A stretch of DNA of 64,000 nucleotides, from the NCBI RefSeq assembly GCF_035222375.1, contig NW_026946363.1, forward strand, positions 2,356,001-2,420,000, given 5' to 3'. The notes under the pieces are model-generated. The model was given only the letters and a program-made list of their open reading frames with translations, did no database searches and was not told the DNA's origin. Position numbers and translations under genes: made by a program. The DNA comes from Podospora pseudocomata (lineage: Eukaryota > Ascomycota > Sordariomycetes > Sordariales > Podosporaceae). Positions 25,072-37,124 of the stretch are shown here, one piece after another. Each line of letters starts with the position of its first letter. The stretch's first letter is position 1.

Positions 25072-25908
25072 CTAAACCTTGTCCCTGAAGCTATGGGTGC
25101 TCGACTCTCCCTTTGCGATGTAGTACACCATAATCACGCCGCCAACCTGGGAGGCAGCCAGGAAAGTGTTGGGATCCGAAACCGCCTTATCCCTTGCAGC
25201 GGCCGAGTCTCCCCAAGTTCCGTCCTCGTTGCGAACCACGCGCTGGAACTTTCCACCCTTCTGCATGAAGTAGTAGAGATACAGCTTGGTGCCCTTGTCC
25301 GTGCTTACGGGAACCAGAGCAAGGCCAGTGCAATCACGGGAGTCGTCTGTGTTCGGAATCACGGTATCTTGTTACAGAGAGGCTACACGTCAGCTTTTCG
25401 CTCATAGAAGAAAGAAAGGCGGGCATGGTGGTTCAAAAGACGGGGAGTTTTTTTTATTTCTTTATTTCTTTACCATTTTCGCTGGTCGACTCGACGATGC
25501 GGAGGTTGTCTTCGTTTTGGTAGACGATGAGCTTCTTTCTTGGCGGCTGGATCGTAGACGGCTGCGAGGTTGCTGGCAACCAGGGGTGGCTTGGTGTCGA
25601 AAGGCTTGGTGATGAGGTCCTCGCCTCTTGAGCTGGACGACCAACCGATTGAGAACTCGGTGATGCGTGGCTTTTCTTCGGTCCCGCTGTGTTTTGTTCA
25701 GAGAGAGTAGTTGTTGTCAGTTCTCGACTTGATTCTTGGGACGAAAACATGGAAAGGGGACGGGTGGATGGATGTGGTCGTACGTCATGCAGTACATATA
25801 TCCTTGGCCCTCGGCGACAATTGTGGTCATGGCAACTCCGATCACGGTGTTGGTCGGGCCATCCGGTAGGAGGAGCTTATAGACAGGGCTCAGTACACCA
25901 TTAACCTC
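25072..25908 (-). pseudogene. Lectin-like beta-propeller gene remnant, frameshifted
   Basis: Three exon-like blocks can be joined: 25908-25784, 25686-25474 and 25367-25072, with introns of 97 and 106 nt. They encode strand-rich repeats such as GYMYCMTGTEEKPRITEFSI, LIVYQNEDNLRIVES and KLYLYYFMQKGG that resemble fungal fucose-type lectin propellers; this assignment is tentative. Within the middle block the frame changes at about 25535-25541, where an AAGAAAGAAG stretch seems to carry one extra base. Upstream of 25908 the same frame meets a TGA (25926-25924) with no start codon. The C-terminal end with stop at 25072 is clear. A partial, decayed copy is the simplest reading; an assembly indel plus an unseen 5' exon is the alternative. 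Confidence 0.55.
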
Positions 25909-25997
25909 CTTCGACGCGAGTGTTCATGATCCAATCTCAACAAAAGGCGACATCGTCTGTGTGAAAGCTGAGGTGTTGCAAGGGCTGGTACGGACGT

Positions 25998-27442
25998 TTG
26001 ATGACAAGGACCAACAACCAAACACCTCTCAAGCGCATCCCGATGCCTCTCGGTATCGATGGCTGGCCCATGTACGACAAATTGATACGGCAGGTATGGC
26101 GCTGGCAGGCTCGACGACTGGACTCCTTGGGGAGAGGGACTGTCTGTTTTCAGTGGTGCTCTCTCATCGCACTGGACCTCTTGGCCGCACTCAGTCTACC
26201 TCGGTTGTCGCCCACTTGATATCGATCGAGGGCCTGGAAGCCATGCCGTTTGCTTCCAAGACCCCTTATGTGGCTTTGACGTCCCTCTACAGCTGGTCTT
26301 ACATGGGTCTGCCCCCAAATTCGGTCAGCCTTCACGACACCTCCTAGATCCGAACAACCCCCAGGCAGGTGGCACGTACCGATTCCCCATCAAGCTCGGC
26401 GACTCCCACAGGGAATACGACGGTTTGGTAGGTTACTTCCCCATGAGGCCGCGGTCCACCGACCCAAGAAACGTCGGATACCTCCCCCTAAACGACGAGT
26501 TTGACCTCACCAAGTTGTACACCTACTTTGGCCACGAGGAGAAGAAGCCAAAAGACCCGGGCGGGACAGCATACCCCCTCCTCAAACTCAACAACGCCTC
26601 CTACCTCCGCCTACCAGCATACTGGCTCGACCCGGCAAAATACTACCAACCCCCCAACCATCGCCAACACCAACAACAAATACACCCTCGACAGCAACAC
26701 CAAGCTGCAAGTCCTCGCCGCCATCCTAGACCCCTTCCAACCCATCCACGCCTACTCCGGCTTCTTACGCATCAAGGAACTCAAACTGCCCGACTGGACC
26801 TGGCAAAAAGCCCTCAACCACATGATTGCCTTTTTCCACGTGGGGCCGTTGATAGTGACGAGAGACGTTCCCGCGTTTAAGACAACTTACGAGCTCAGAG
26901 CAGATTACTCGCTAAGCAGAGGAGAGGAGCAACAAGTGTATGAAAAACAATCGGTTGACGTACTTCCTACCAGGGTGCCGGGATGGAATTGGCTGCAGCC
27001 GTATTACATAAACAGTAGAGATGAGCAAGGGAAAACAACAACGGGGAAGCCAAAGAAGGAGGACCGTGGTGGCGATGATGATGATGATGAGGTGGAGGAA
27101 AAGACAAAGTTCATGCCTATCAAGGTCGGGAGGATGGATACGAGGCCGAGGTTTGAAAAGGGGCCGTGTACGGCTGTTGAGGGGTATTTGCAGATGAGGA
27201 GAGGTGTGATTCATGATGAAGGGAAGGGAGAAGTAGCGTTTGGGGTGGTGGTGGATTTTGGCGGTGGGTGGGAGGGAGGTTTGGCAAGCAAAAGAAGGGA
27301 TAGTAAGCGTTTTTGCTTGTTTGCCGTGTCAGTCTTTCGGATAATTTTTTTTTCACCGTTGCTGTCGGTAGGTATTCTCTCTTCCCCCGGCCCGGCATCG
27401 CGAGACAGTAGCGGAGTAGACTGCAGACTCGGGCGGGGATAG
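25998..27442 (+). pseudogene. Multiply frameshifted remnant of a large unrecognised protein
   Basis: Protein-like segments lie in successive but different frames: PMPLGIDGWPMYDKL (about 26040-26085), WTPWGEGLSVFSGAL (26119-26163), PFASKTPYVALTSLYSWSYM (26250-26309), a block at 26320-26655 including REYDGLVGYFPMRP and YLRLPAYWLDPAKYY, and a last block at about 26656-27300 with KLQVLAAILDPFQPIHAYSG and MIAFFHVGPLIVTRDVP. At least three frame changes are needed, one in a run of six C at 26648-26653. No intron with proper ends removes them. I do not recognise the family. Flanking genes in the window are intact, so local decay is more likely than poor sequence. Confidence 0.65.
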
Positions 27443-30400
27443 TGAAGAAGATTACCTATAATATGCAGCTTTGAACTCGCAGTGCGGGTTGGAGGTCCTT
27501 CACTACTCTCATGTAGAGAGACTCTGTGAGGCGGCTGGGGGCGTGGGAGTAAACGGTTTGGTCTTGTTTAGCCAGGGCCGGAGGGACCGTTCTGCTTGTA
27601 TCATTCATCATTGAGTAAGTAGCAGTGTGTTGTTATATCATCAGAGGCCTCTTGCTCAAGGGGCAACTTGACTGCTGTATGTACACAGCAGCATCGGATC
27701 CTCAGTGTGCCGGTGGGACATGCCTTGCTGCAGATCAGAGCTTTTTTTGGTGGCTTGCCGTTGACCTGACAAAGCAGCATATCATCAAGACCTTGGGTCA
27801 AGCAGCCAAGGGTGTGCGATGAGAAGCCATTCACGGCTGCCTTGAAGCCATTACAGATCAGATTCTTTTTCTAAAGGCTGGAACTGACAAAGCACAGCTG
27901 AGGCCAAGAACCTGTAATGAGAGCCCATTCAGAGCTGCACGAAAAGATGGCTGCTACATTGGGTGCGTCCTGCAGATCAGAGCTTTCAACAATGCTCAAG
28001 ATTTTTTGAGCCACACGGCCAGAGCTATTCATGTTCATGGAGGATTGTCTTTTCTGGGAAGCCGACAGGACTTGTGCAACAGGAGGCTGAGGTGGTTACA
28101 AAGGCGTTGAGTTGCAGTTTGTGTACGAGGCGTGGTGGTCCATCGAGAAAAGAAATTGCCCCCTTTTCTCAGCGGTTCAGATTTGCAGCGCTGTTTCGGT
28201 GTAGGTTGACATGTATCTGCCAGCCGTTCTACAAGTCAATGGTAGCTTGGCTGTTGTTGAGAGCTACGGGGTTTGTGGCACCCAAGGTGGCTCATGCCCT
28301 TCGCTTGTGGTAGGACCGAAGTGGTTGTAATCATTGCCCACTCGGGAACTTCCTTTGTACCGGGTAGGTGCTGTCCTCAGTGGCCGCTCGGAAACTTTCA
28401 AGTGATGGTCTGTAGTACACGATGCGTGCGAGTCTGTGGCATGCTGCGCGTGGACGGAGTGAGTGACGAACAAGCGAGAGCGAGGAAACGTGTGGATGGC
28501 GGATGGCCGGGCGGCATGTGGTGTGTTCCACGAGTATGGCCAACTGGCAGGCCAGCTCTCAAAGAGGTGAAAGCGAGGAGAATTTGATGGGGTTGTCCAA
28601 CAAGAAGGTGTGTGGTGCCCCGGTGCGTGTACCCATTCCATACCTTTCTTCTAGAAGGCTGCTGTTCGTAACATATCTCTGAGCTGTGATTGGACTTGAT
28701 GAATGTGACATTCCATTTATTCGATGTGACGTGGGTCAACTCTTGAGAATTTCCCACAAGGGGTCTCAGCGCGAGAGGGTGTTGGCGAGGTAGGTACGGG
28801 GCAGATGTTGAGACCAGGCTCTGGTACGTACATTTTCTTGCCGATATTGAGGGGCAACGCAATCCTCACCGTGGTAAGATGACGAAGCCCGATAGCTTTT
28901 GCCTCTCCACCGTAGACGATCTTTGTTCTGCAGAGTTGAGAATGCGAAATAATAATGGCTTGTTTCTTCGGCCGAAACCATTCCGAACCATGATCTGTGA
29001 CTTGCCGAGTTCAAGGGCCTAGAAAGTGTAAGAAAGCTAGTTATCACAGGCCTATTATTTCTTCTGGTACCAGCCGTTGTGCAGAAGACCATGACCAGCT
29101 GATCACACTCATGACTTGACCACGCACTGTGCAGTTGCCGCATGCATGGCCAAGAAGGGGCCAAGGTAGTTCAGGTTGGGAATGGCCAGGACACAGGTGC
29201 TGGGGAGTGGAACGATCAACAAGACAGCCGACAGGTTGGGCGAAAGCGAACGCACGATGCGAGTCAACGTGACCGGGATGCTTGCGGGACCAGGAACAGG
29301 ACTTGGGTAGGGACTTGACGAGTGTGAAGTCCTGAGGTGCTGTGACAAGGCGTCCCAGGTTGTCAACCTGAATGACTTGCCAGGTGCTACATATGACAGA
29401 CGATTAGATATCGCGCTCAACGCGGCAGATGAAGCCGAAGAAATCAAGTCAAGTTTCCAAACCCTGCCTTTCTACGGACAGAATGGCAGGCAGTTGTTTG
29501 TGTAAGAGGTTGCTGAAAGATAGCCCCCGACTGTGCGGGTCTAAATTCGCTTGAACTAAGAAAACGCCCTGTAGGGTCTGGCAGGGGTACACGACGAACG
29601 ATACAGTTCGTGGCGGTATGGGCTTCTCGGCTTTGTGTCCTCAGCTTTGATGAGCATTCAGACGTCAAGCTCGGCCCCGGACGATTTCCTAAGATGCCAC
29701 GAGGTGGGAGGGGAAACCGATTGCTCTGTGCCCGAAAGACAGTGTTTGCGAGTTCGCGGAGCCTTGCCCAAGACATGGCGGCGAAATGCTGTGAGCGGCC
29801 ACGCTAAAAGGAACCTTGGCGGGGAGTCAAGAATGATGCTATATGCCAACGCATCCCTCCTTGATGAGATTTGATTTCACCTTCTGGCAGTTAGCTGTGG
29901 AAGTCACCCAAAGACGGGCAATGTGTAGCCCGTTTCAGAAGTGGTCATGTGGGATACAGACTCTGAAAATTGACCAAAAAACTAACATTGTCCAATCAAT
30001 GTGTTACGGAACCGGCCGCCGCTCTTCCATGGCATCGGCTCCACACCTCGACACTGAGACTCGGCGCAATACATACAGAGTACAAGACGTCGGTCGAAGT
30101 TTTGATCCATGACCCTTTCACGGGAGGGATATCGACCTGGTGGGGCAGCAGCGATCATTCCGTTTAGTGGATCCGTCGGCCGGGGTTAGTGCAGGGGTGA
30201 TAGCCAGGAGTGCCCTGTAAATTGCGCGAATCTTCCAAGGGTGCCCCCGCCCATTCTCTGCCCACTCCCTCCAACGACACCTCATCGACACCTCTACCAC
30301 GACAACCACAGCGAGCTCAACGGAGCTTCGCGGCTCGGAATGGCTGGCTGACCGTGGTGCTTACTGGCCAATTCCTATGAGCGTCACAAATCAGATTTTG

Positions 30401-32572
30401 GGCCTAGAGTTGATGCCAACCCCACCAGTCTCGTTCCATGTTGGTGGTGCTTCTGCCTGCCGTGGGTGCCAGGCTGTGGACAAGCCATGTTTATTATCTG
30501 CATCTGAATCAATTTCGATACAGATTTGCACACATGAGCTAGGTCAAAACCCTTTTTGGACGGCCTTGCAGCTTAGGAATTTTATTTCCCATTGCATTCC
30601 CAATCTGGAACTTCTCAAATTCGCAGAAGCCAGACAGGAAAGCATTGAAGTTTCTGCAACAAGAGACTGAAGCAAGTCGGTGTGGTGGTTGAAGATAGCG
30701 GCAGTGCGTGTGGCTCGGGAAGGCTTGGATCCGCGGAGTGTTGCCGATAGCACCGCAAAGTAAACCCTCTTCTAACCGAACTCATCAAGAAGATGAGATA
30801 CCGTCACAACGTCAACCTCTGTCATGATGCCGACAATCGGAGCTCTTTTCGACAAAACGAGCGACTCGGCAGGCAGTTCGCCCTGGTTTTCGTGAATGCC
30901 TTCCTGTTCACCTTATCTCTCCATCGGTTACTCGATGCCTGACCGAGCTGGCGAGTTCGTCATACCCGGACACCACACTGAAGAAAACAGCGGCTTCAGT
31001 CCGCAGTCATCATACCTCCGGCGATCATCACGGCTCACACCGTTTGTTCATTGAGGTGCCAAGGATGGCTATGTGCCTGCTCTGTACAGTGTTTCCTGGG
31101 CTCGCCGTTTACTGTGTCAGAGATGAACACTTCGACATCAAATGTCCACGGGACCAGAAAGGAGCTTCCTGCAGCCAAGACCACTCTTCTCGAAGCCATG
31201 GGCTGGCGGCCATCGTGTATCTCGCTGCTTTTACGAGTCCGGCGCAAGGTCAGAGCACAAGGCATGGTGCCAAAGGTCCCTCCTCCTGAAAGAGTCTCAC
31301 GGTATCATCACGACCAATCTTAAAGAACGGCAAGACCGACAGCGCCCACGAATGTTGGTGAGGGGGAGCTCCAGCCGTTCTGCAGCTCGCCATGATGGTT
31401 CGGTCACTGTCGCGGTCATTTATGACCTAGACCAGCCGGGAGACACTCAACCAGCAGGAAGAATTTCACGAGAACCTTCATCTCCCCGTCAATCATGATC
31501 GGTCTGTACTCAGCATAAACAACTTTTTCTTGCCCAGTGTCTCCTAGAGTGTATGTCTTGGGATGGCACAGCACATGGTATGTGTCTCGCACCGTGACAC
31601 CCCTTCTGCAGAGAGGTGTTCCGTCCGCCCCACCACCAGGCTACGCTACGCCGCCGGGTTAAAAGCCGTGGTGGCAGCTGTTTGTACTTCTGAAATCGTA
31701 AGGACCGCCCAGCATCTGGACGAAGGTATTTCTGCCGAACAAGAGACTTTGCCAACTAGCACTGCCAGGCGGCCTGACTGGCACCCCCAGTTTCCCCACA
31801 GCCAAATATCTCGATGTCTCTGGACCCAGCCGGGGAGGTTGTTGTATCACATACAGCCTGAGCTTGTGGGCATCATGGCCCGACGGCACGACGAGAGGGG
31901 TGACGGGAAGACGGAGAACACTGATTCTGACTGCCAGTTAAAGCGTGTCAACGGGTTCTTGCGTCGATGCGTTCTGGATACCAGCGGCCCCGGGCCGGGA
32001 CAACCCTCTCTCTGCGATACCGGCACCCGCCTGGTCTTTTCTCTGACCGGCTCCCATCGTGTGACCTCACCCCCCCCATCGTACACTGGTCACTCTGTGT
32101 AACCCGAACCCAACCCCTGAACCACACCCCTCTCTCGACTGCCGGTGGGGCGCCATTTTGTCGTTTCCATAAAGCATCCTGCTTTTCCAGCTGTCCCCAG
32201 CAGATCCTCCATCCCAACCCCAAGAGCACACACCACCAGCACGCTCGGCTTTTTGTTGAGAAGCATTTCGCCCCACCGTCCAGCACACTGCCTGTGTCCC
32301 ACCGTCGTTGTCGTCTCTGGCTGCTGCCCAGTCTCCGGGCTGTTCCCCGTCATCCGTTGCCTCTTCAGATAACGCACTCTCCCCGCGTTCCCTCGCGTGT
32401 CAATCCAAGCTTTCTTTCCGTTAAAGTGAGCAATCCTCCCTCCTCTCCTTTCCTCTCAACATCCTCAACCAACACGATGCTGACCAGACATTGGTCAGAC
32501 GAAGGCTTCCCAGCCTCATCCTCGAGCACTCACATTCACCAGCTCGCCCAGTGCCGCACACACACTGCCATA
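27443..32572. other. Gene-poor stretch of 5.1 kb
   Basis: No intact gene could be supported on either strand. Overlapping open frames of 60-130 codons between 28.2 and 29.8 kb (-) and 31.0-32.1 kb carry no family signal. The section contains an old internal duplication (27728-28030). It adjoins the two decayed genes at 25-27.4 kb, so it may be worn-down former coding DNA, which is inference. The last 500 bp is the CT-rich leader of the next gene. Confidence 0.5.
27728..28030. repeat. Diverged tandem repeat of about 120 bp units
   Basis: Three related segments start with ctgcagatcagagctttt (27729), ttacagatcagattcttt (27851) and ctgcagatcagagctttc (27972). The first two also share ctgacaaagca and a gagaagccattcacggctgc / gagagcccattcagagctgc pair. 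Units are clearly diverged, with indels. Confidence 0.7.
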
Positions 32573-33217
32573 ATGTCCAGCAACGACCGTCAACCCACAC
32601 CCAGCGAGGATTGGAGCGTCATCTCCAGAGCGGAGGCGAGCGACTTCGTCGACGAGACTCACACGAAGGGGAGAAAACCTCACTTCAATGATGATAATAT
32701 CCCATCGGGTCGTATCGGTCACGATGCTGCAACCTCGTTCGAAGAGGAGCTCGACGCCGTTGCCCACACCCAACGGGCCATGTCCAACGAGGACTCCACC
32801 GAGACCGCCGGGACCGATGACACCCAGATCCGGGTTGATGACGCCGCCGATCAAGCCTTGTTGATGCAAGCAACCCCTTCCAACTTTACCCCCAACGCCA
32901 CATCCCCCTCACAGGCCGCCTCCACCCCTGACACCCTCACTCTCTCCTTCGCCAACATGGAGCTCCACCAGGGCATCTGCTCCCACGATGTCGAGCGCTG
33001 GGTGGGCGGTGCTGGTGCTCGCCGTCTCGTCCAGCACCACGCCCCCGTGAAGAAGGGATACTCATCCAGCGTGGCAAGCACCAGGAGCGTTGTTAGCAAC
33101 AGCAGCTGGACCCACATGATGGAACCCATTTCCATGAACGAGCAACTGATGTTTGCTGGAGATTGGAGCAACGAGGCTCTCGCTCCCTATGGTGCTCCGC
33201 ACCCCGCTGGCAATTAG
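32573..33217 (+). CDS. Hypothetical acidic protein, 214 residues
   Basis: Single-exon gene, not recognised. The start at 32573 gives MSSNDRQPTPSEDWSVISR, a good N-terminus with A at position -3. An upstream in-frame ATG at 32477 would add 32 residues, and the frame stays open far upstream through CT-rich leader. The protein is rich in Ser, Thr, Asp and Ala with no membrane segment or signal peptide. Its most ordered part is the C-terminal third (LSFANMELHQGICSHDVERW, SWTHMMEPISMNEQLMFAGD), which is probably the conserved domain. Composition and codon use look coding. Function is unknown; a regulatory or adaptor role would be a guess. Confidence 0.65.
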   Translation: MSSNDRQPTPSEDWSVISRAEASDFVDETHTKGRKPHFNDDNIPSGRIGHDAATSFEEELDAVAHTQRAMSNEDSTETAGTDDTQIRVDDAADQALLMQATPSNFTPNATSPSQAASTPDTLTLSFANMELHQGICSHDVERWVGGAGARRLVQHHAPVKKGYSSSVASTRSVVSNSSWTHMMEPISMNEQLMFAGDWSNEALAPYGAPHPAGN

Positions 33218-35142
33218 TCGTCGCTTGCCGTCTAGGAAGGTCGGGCCGGTAGACTGGTTGGTCTCGCATACTCGACAAACATCCCTCTCAAGACCCAACC
33301 ATCAACTTCTGTCGTCGAGTACCATCACTGCCCTTCGCGCCCTGTCGCTTTCCAACCCGACCTCTCACGTGTCAAGCCGCCTTGCCGACCGAAGAGTCAG
33401 TCGCCCTCGTTACTAATGACAAACATGTTTCGCTCATCATTTGCGACCGGTTGCCAGCAGTTGCATCTTCTCAGCCGTCCTTCCCGATTGACAAGCGCTC
33501 GTCGCTTCGCCAAGTCTCCGCCTTGCCTTCGGTTTGCTTTTACCACTCGGGCAGATTCTGATCGGTAGCAAAGCACCCATCATCCACTGAGCTGCTCTCG
33601 TATCATCGTGTCAGCCGGCCGACCTTGTCATGCCAAAAAGTCGATGCTGTCTCGTCCTCGAAAGACTCATCCGTTGCCAGTCTCGGTCCATTATCGCCGC
33701 CAACAAGACCCCGGTCCTCGTCGGAATCCTACTCAAGCTGCTGCAAGACACCGGCCCGGTCGATTCCTTCTGTCAGTTTCTTCTTTTATCTTTGCGACGT
33801 TGGATTTTATCGTTGTCGTTCAGTTTTGGCTTTCTGCTTTCGTTGCTTCGATCGAGCTTGTCGTCATGAGGTTGTCTTTGGTATTGTTGTCATGGCTTGC
33901 GTTGTCGTTACGATGTTGCGTTCTTATATCATCGCCGGGTTGCCTTGTGGTTGGTTGTCGTCTGTCTTCGTCCGGTGGTCAAATTGATGGGTGGCGTCCT
34001 TGATACCCTTAGGCTCGGAGATGGGGCTGTGGCGTTCTCCTTTATTTTCATAATCTCGCGAAAAGGATAAAAAAATAGCACACATCCCTGTTTGATTAAG
34101 AGAAGGTCGGAAGGGAAGGCCGAGAGAAGGGAGGGGAGGAGGGATACGTTATCATTTTCATGCCGGCATGAAGATAGGGAGGCAGGTTCTCTCCATCATC
34201 GATCGGTTCGCTAACATTGTCGACATGCATTTCGGGAGATGGGGAAAATGGGTAATACGAGTTTATAAACTGACTTGGCTTGGCTATCTGGGAGTTGGGT
34301 TAGAAAGGAATGAAAAGGAAAGGGGGAAAAGGGTCGGAATAAGCAAGCGTTTTTGTTTTGGAATTCTTTTTTTTTTGGTTTGTCAAACAGATTGTTTTAT
34401 CATACCTATATGGGATTTTCTTTTTCTTATTTTATCTGAGCAATCAAAACAATCGAACTCCGGTCCCTTCCTTTTTCTTTTCTTCATATGAGCTCATCCT
34501 TTGCCACCCACCGGGCCGGTCCAATCCGCTCGGCCGGGATCTTCGACGTTCCCGTCTCATCTGATCTTTCGGTGCTTGCATGATAAATCCGCTTGGACTT
34601 TTTCCATACTTGGGTGTGGGTGTGGTGATGCTGGTGTACGAAGTAGTTATAGGTCAACGACTGGTCACCCACTCACGCAACCTTGCCGTTCTCCAATTCT
34701 CCCCCCCCCCCCCAAAGAAAAAAACACACTTGTTTTTTCCACAACTCCAGTTCTCCACCGATGTTCCCGGGTCCCGGGTCGGTTTTGTGGATGCGGGGAT
34801 GGTAGGATGATGTGGTGATAGGGTAGCATTCGCCAACGGTGTTCTCCCGCGGTGCTCCATCGTGCTAAGACGTTTAAAGCCCATGAAAAAGAAAAGCCAA
34901 ATTCCGAATGGCAACTCCTTGGGTAAAGCCGGTTTAGCCTGATATATTACCGTCACGGTCAACTCGTGGTGTCGTCCCGATGGATACTACTGTTGCCGTT
35001 CCGATGGGGGTGGTGTTGTTCCTGCATCTTGTTGCTGTAGTGGTGTATAAGTAGATCGGTGAGGTAGGGTAGGTCGGTGTGTCGTCGAGATGGAAGGGCA
35101 GGTAGGCTCGCATTTCCTATTCGCCTCGTCGTTGTCGTCAAA
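33218..35142. other. Intergenic, 3' side of hypothetical gene and promoter of SGNH hydrolase
   Basis: No supported gene. Pyrimidine-rich at 33.3-33.9 kb; 13-C run at 34701-34713. Confidence 0.6.
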
Positions 35143-36517
35143 ATGGCAATTCTCCGGGGTTTCCTCCTCGGCCTCGGCCTCGCTCTCGCCGGTGTTGTTC
35201 AGGGCCATGATGATGGCAGTCAATGGGTCGATCTCTGGGCTTCGATGCCTCAGGAGGTAGAACCGCATAATCTGCCGCCTGCGCCGTTTGTAAGTTCCTT
35301 TTCCACATCAAACATACCTTTCTTCTTGTATCGAGAGATTCTTGCTGACCCATCCCCTGTTCCAGACCGGCGAGGACTCCATCTACACCAACACCACCAT
35401 CCGCCAAACCATCCACCTCACCCAACCCGCCCCCCACATCCGCCTCTCCCTCTCCAACGAATTCGGCGGCCCCTCTGCCGATCTCCACATCTCCGCCGTC
35501 ACCATCGCCCTCCCCCTCAACGGCACGGCCGGCTCCCCCTCCATCCAGCCCAGAACCCTCCGCCAGGTCACCTTCTCGGGCGGAAGCAAATCCTTCACCA
35601 TCCCCAACGGCGCCATCGCCATCTCGGACCCCATCAGAAACCTCAATGTCAAAGCCGAGACCAACCTCGCCGTCACAATCTACATCCAGCAAGGCCAGCA
35701 AGGCAAGCGAATCTCCGGCCACCCAGGCAGCCGAACAAGCAGCTGGTTCATCAACGGCGACCACACCAAAGCAGTCGACTTGCCATCCGAGGCGGTGAGG
35801 GTAGACCGGTGGTTCATCCTCTCCGCGGTCGAAGGCTGGGTAGACAAGAAAAGAACTCACGGGAGCCTAGTCATCATCGGCGACAGCATCACCGACGGCC
35901 GCGGCTCAACCACAAACGGCAACGACCGTTGGCCCGACCAACTCCTCCGCCGGCTCGAATCCCAACGTCGCGGCGGTTCAGGAATGAGCGTCATCAACCA
36001 AGCCGCCGGAGGCAACAGGGTCCTAGCCGACGGGCTCGGACCCAACGCGCTGGGCCGGATAGCAAGGGACGTCCTCGCTCACAACGGAGTAAAATACGTT
36101 GTTCTTTTCGAGGGCGTCAACGACCTTGGCACCGCTGCCGAAGGCGACCTAGTCAAGACAGGGGATCGTCTCATTCAAGCTTATGAGCAGATCATCACCC
36201 GGCTTCACGGGCGTGGGATTGCCGTATTTGGGGCGACGATCACGCCCATGAGCGGGCCGGGCCAGGCGTATGGGGAACCGAGGAGGGAGGAGCAGAGGGT
36301 GAGGGTGAATAGGTGGATTAGGACCAGCGGGAGGTTCGACGCGGTGATTGACTTTGACAAGGCGGTGAGGGATCCGAAGAATGAGACGCGGCTGAGACCA
36401 GAGTATGACACGGGGGATTACCTTCACTTGAACCCGACGGGGTACAAGGCCATGGCCGAGGCGGTCGATTTGAGGTTGTTTGAGAGGTTCAGGAATGGGG
36501 TGTCGAGTATTGTTTAG
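35143..36517 (+). CDS. Secreted GDSL/SGNH-family hydrolase
   Basis: Extracellular esterase/acylhydrolase of the SGNH fold; the natural substrate is unknown, with acetylated polysaccharide or a short ester as family possibilities. Exons 35143-35289 and 35366-36517 give 432 residues. An N-terminal signal peptide is evident (MAILRGFLLGLGLALAGVVQG). An N-terminal beta-rich domain of about 190 residues precedes the catalytic domain. Catalytic blocks: GDSITDG with Ser223, GGN with Asn266, GVND (299-302) with Asn301, and DYLH with Asp400 and His403. All four SGNH residues are present, so it should be active. Codon third positions change from mostly C to mostly G near 36190. No pathway partners are adjacent. 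Confidence 0.9.
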
Positions 36518-37124
36518 GAACCCAGAGAGAGAGAGAGAGAGAGAGTGGTCAAGTTAAGGTTGAGGAAGTTAAATTGAATGTCGGTGGAGATGAAGCTATG
36601 GGTTAGGGTGGGACAGTAGGGCACACTGAGTGACAAAAAGTAATGAGGGGAGGGAGGCGGAGAAGCACAAACTTACATATGCACCGAAGGTCCGCGAAGA
36701 CCCGAGATGTCCGGCTTATATAGCTTTCCAAATACTATTATGCACCATCGAGGCACACGTCAGACTCAAAGTGGTGTGAAAATGTATGGAGATGGATGCT
36801 TACGGTATGCAGTCCAATGTTAACTAGGATGCTTTCGATGCTTCGAAAGCCCACAACAGGGATCCGTCACCTTATACCCCATACCACCAGCGGCCCAACG
36901 ATTGACACATGGCCCAACACATGATAGGACCAGATATGCAGGGTCGCATTACAACGCTTTCCTGCCAATGGTAAATACAAATAGATATAATGGTATTTAA
37001 CTCTCAAGACCTTTTATAGCCCCAAAAACTCCGCTCCCAGGCAGGCGTGCACTACTTCTGTACAACAAGTGTCTCCTGACCCGCGCCCCCCTTCCCCAGA
37101 ACCAATCCAGACTCCCCAGCGACA
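36518..37124. other. Intergenic, convergent 3' ends of SGNH hydrolase and ERB1
   Basis: No gene seen. Contains a (GA)n run just after the hydrolase stop. Confidence 0.6.
36523..36545 (+). repeat. (GA)n microsatellite
   Basis: About eleven GA dinucleotides, 6 bp after the stop of the SGNH hydrolase gene, so inside its likely 3' UTR. Confidence 0.9.

Noticed and set aside
29109-29776. Two adjoining minus-strand frames of about 110 codons
   Set aside because: Low-complexity Ser/Pro/Leu composition and no recognisable family; could be a relic but not demonstrable.
31967-32476. 170-codon upstream extension of the hypothetical gene at 32573
   Set aside because: CT-rich leader translated into His/Ser/Pro-rich sequence; no conserved start region.
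33608-34003. Plus-strand frame with hydrophobic stretch
   Set aside because: Three overlapping frames are open here because of TCG/TTG-rich sequence; no start context or family signal.
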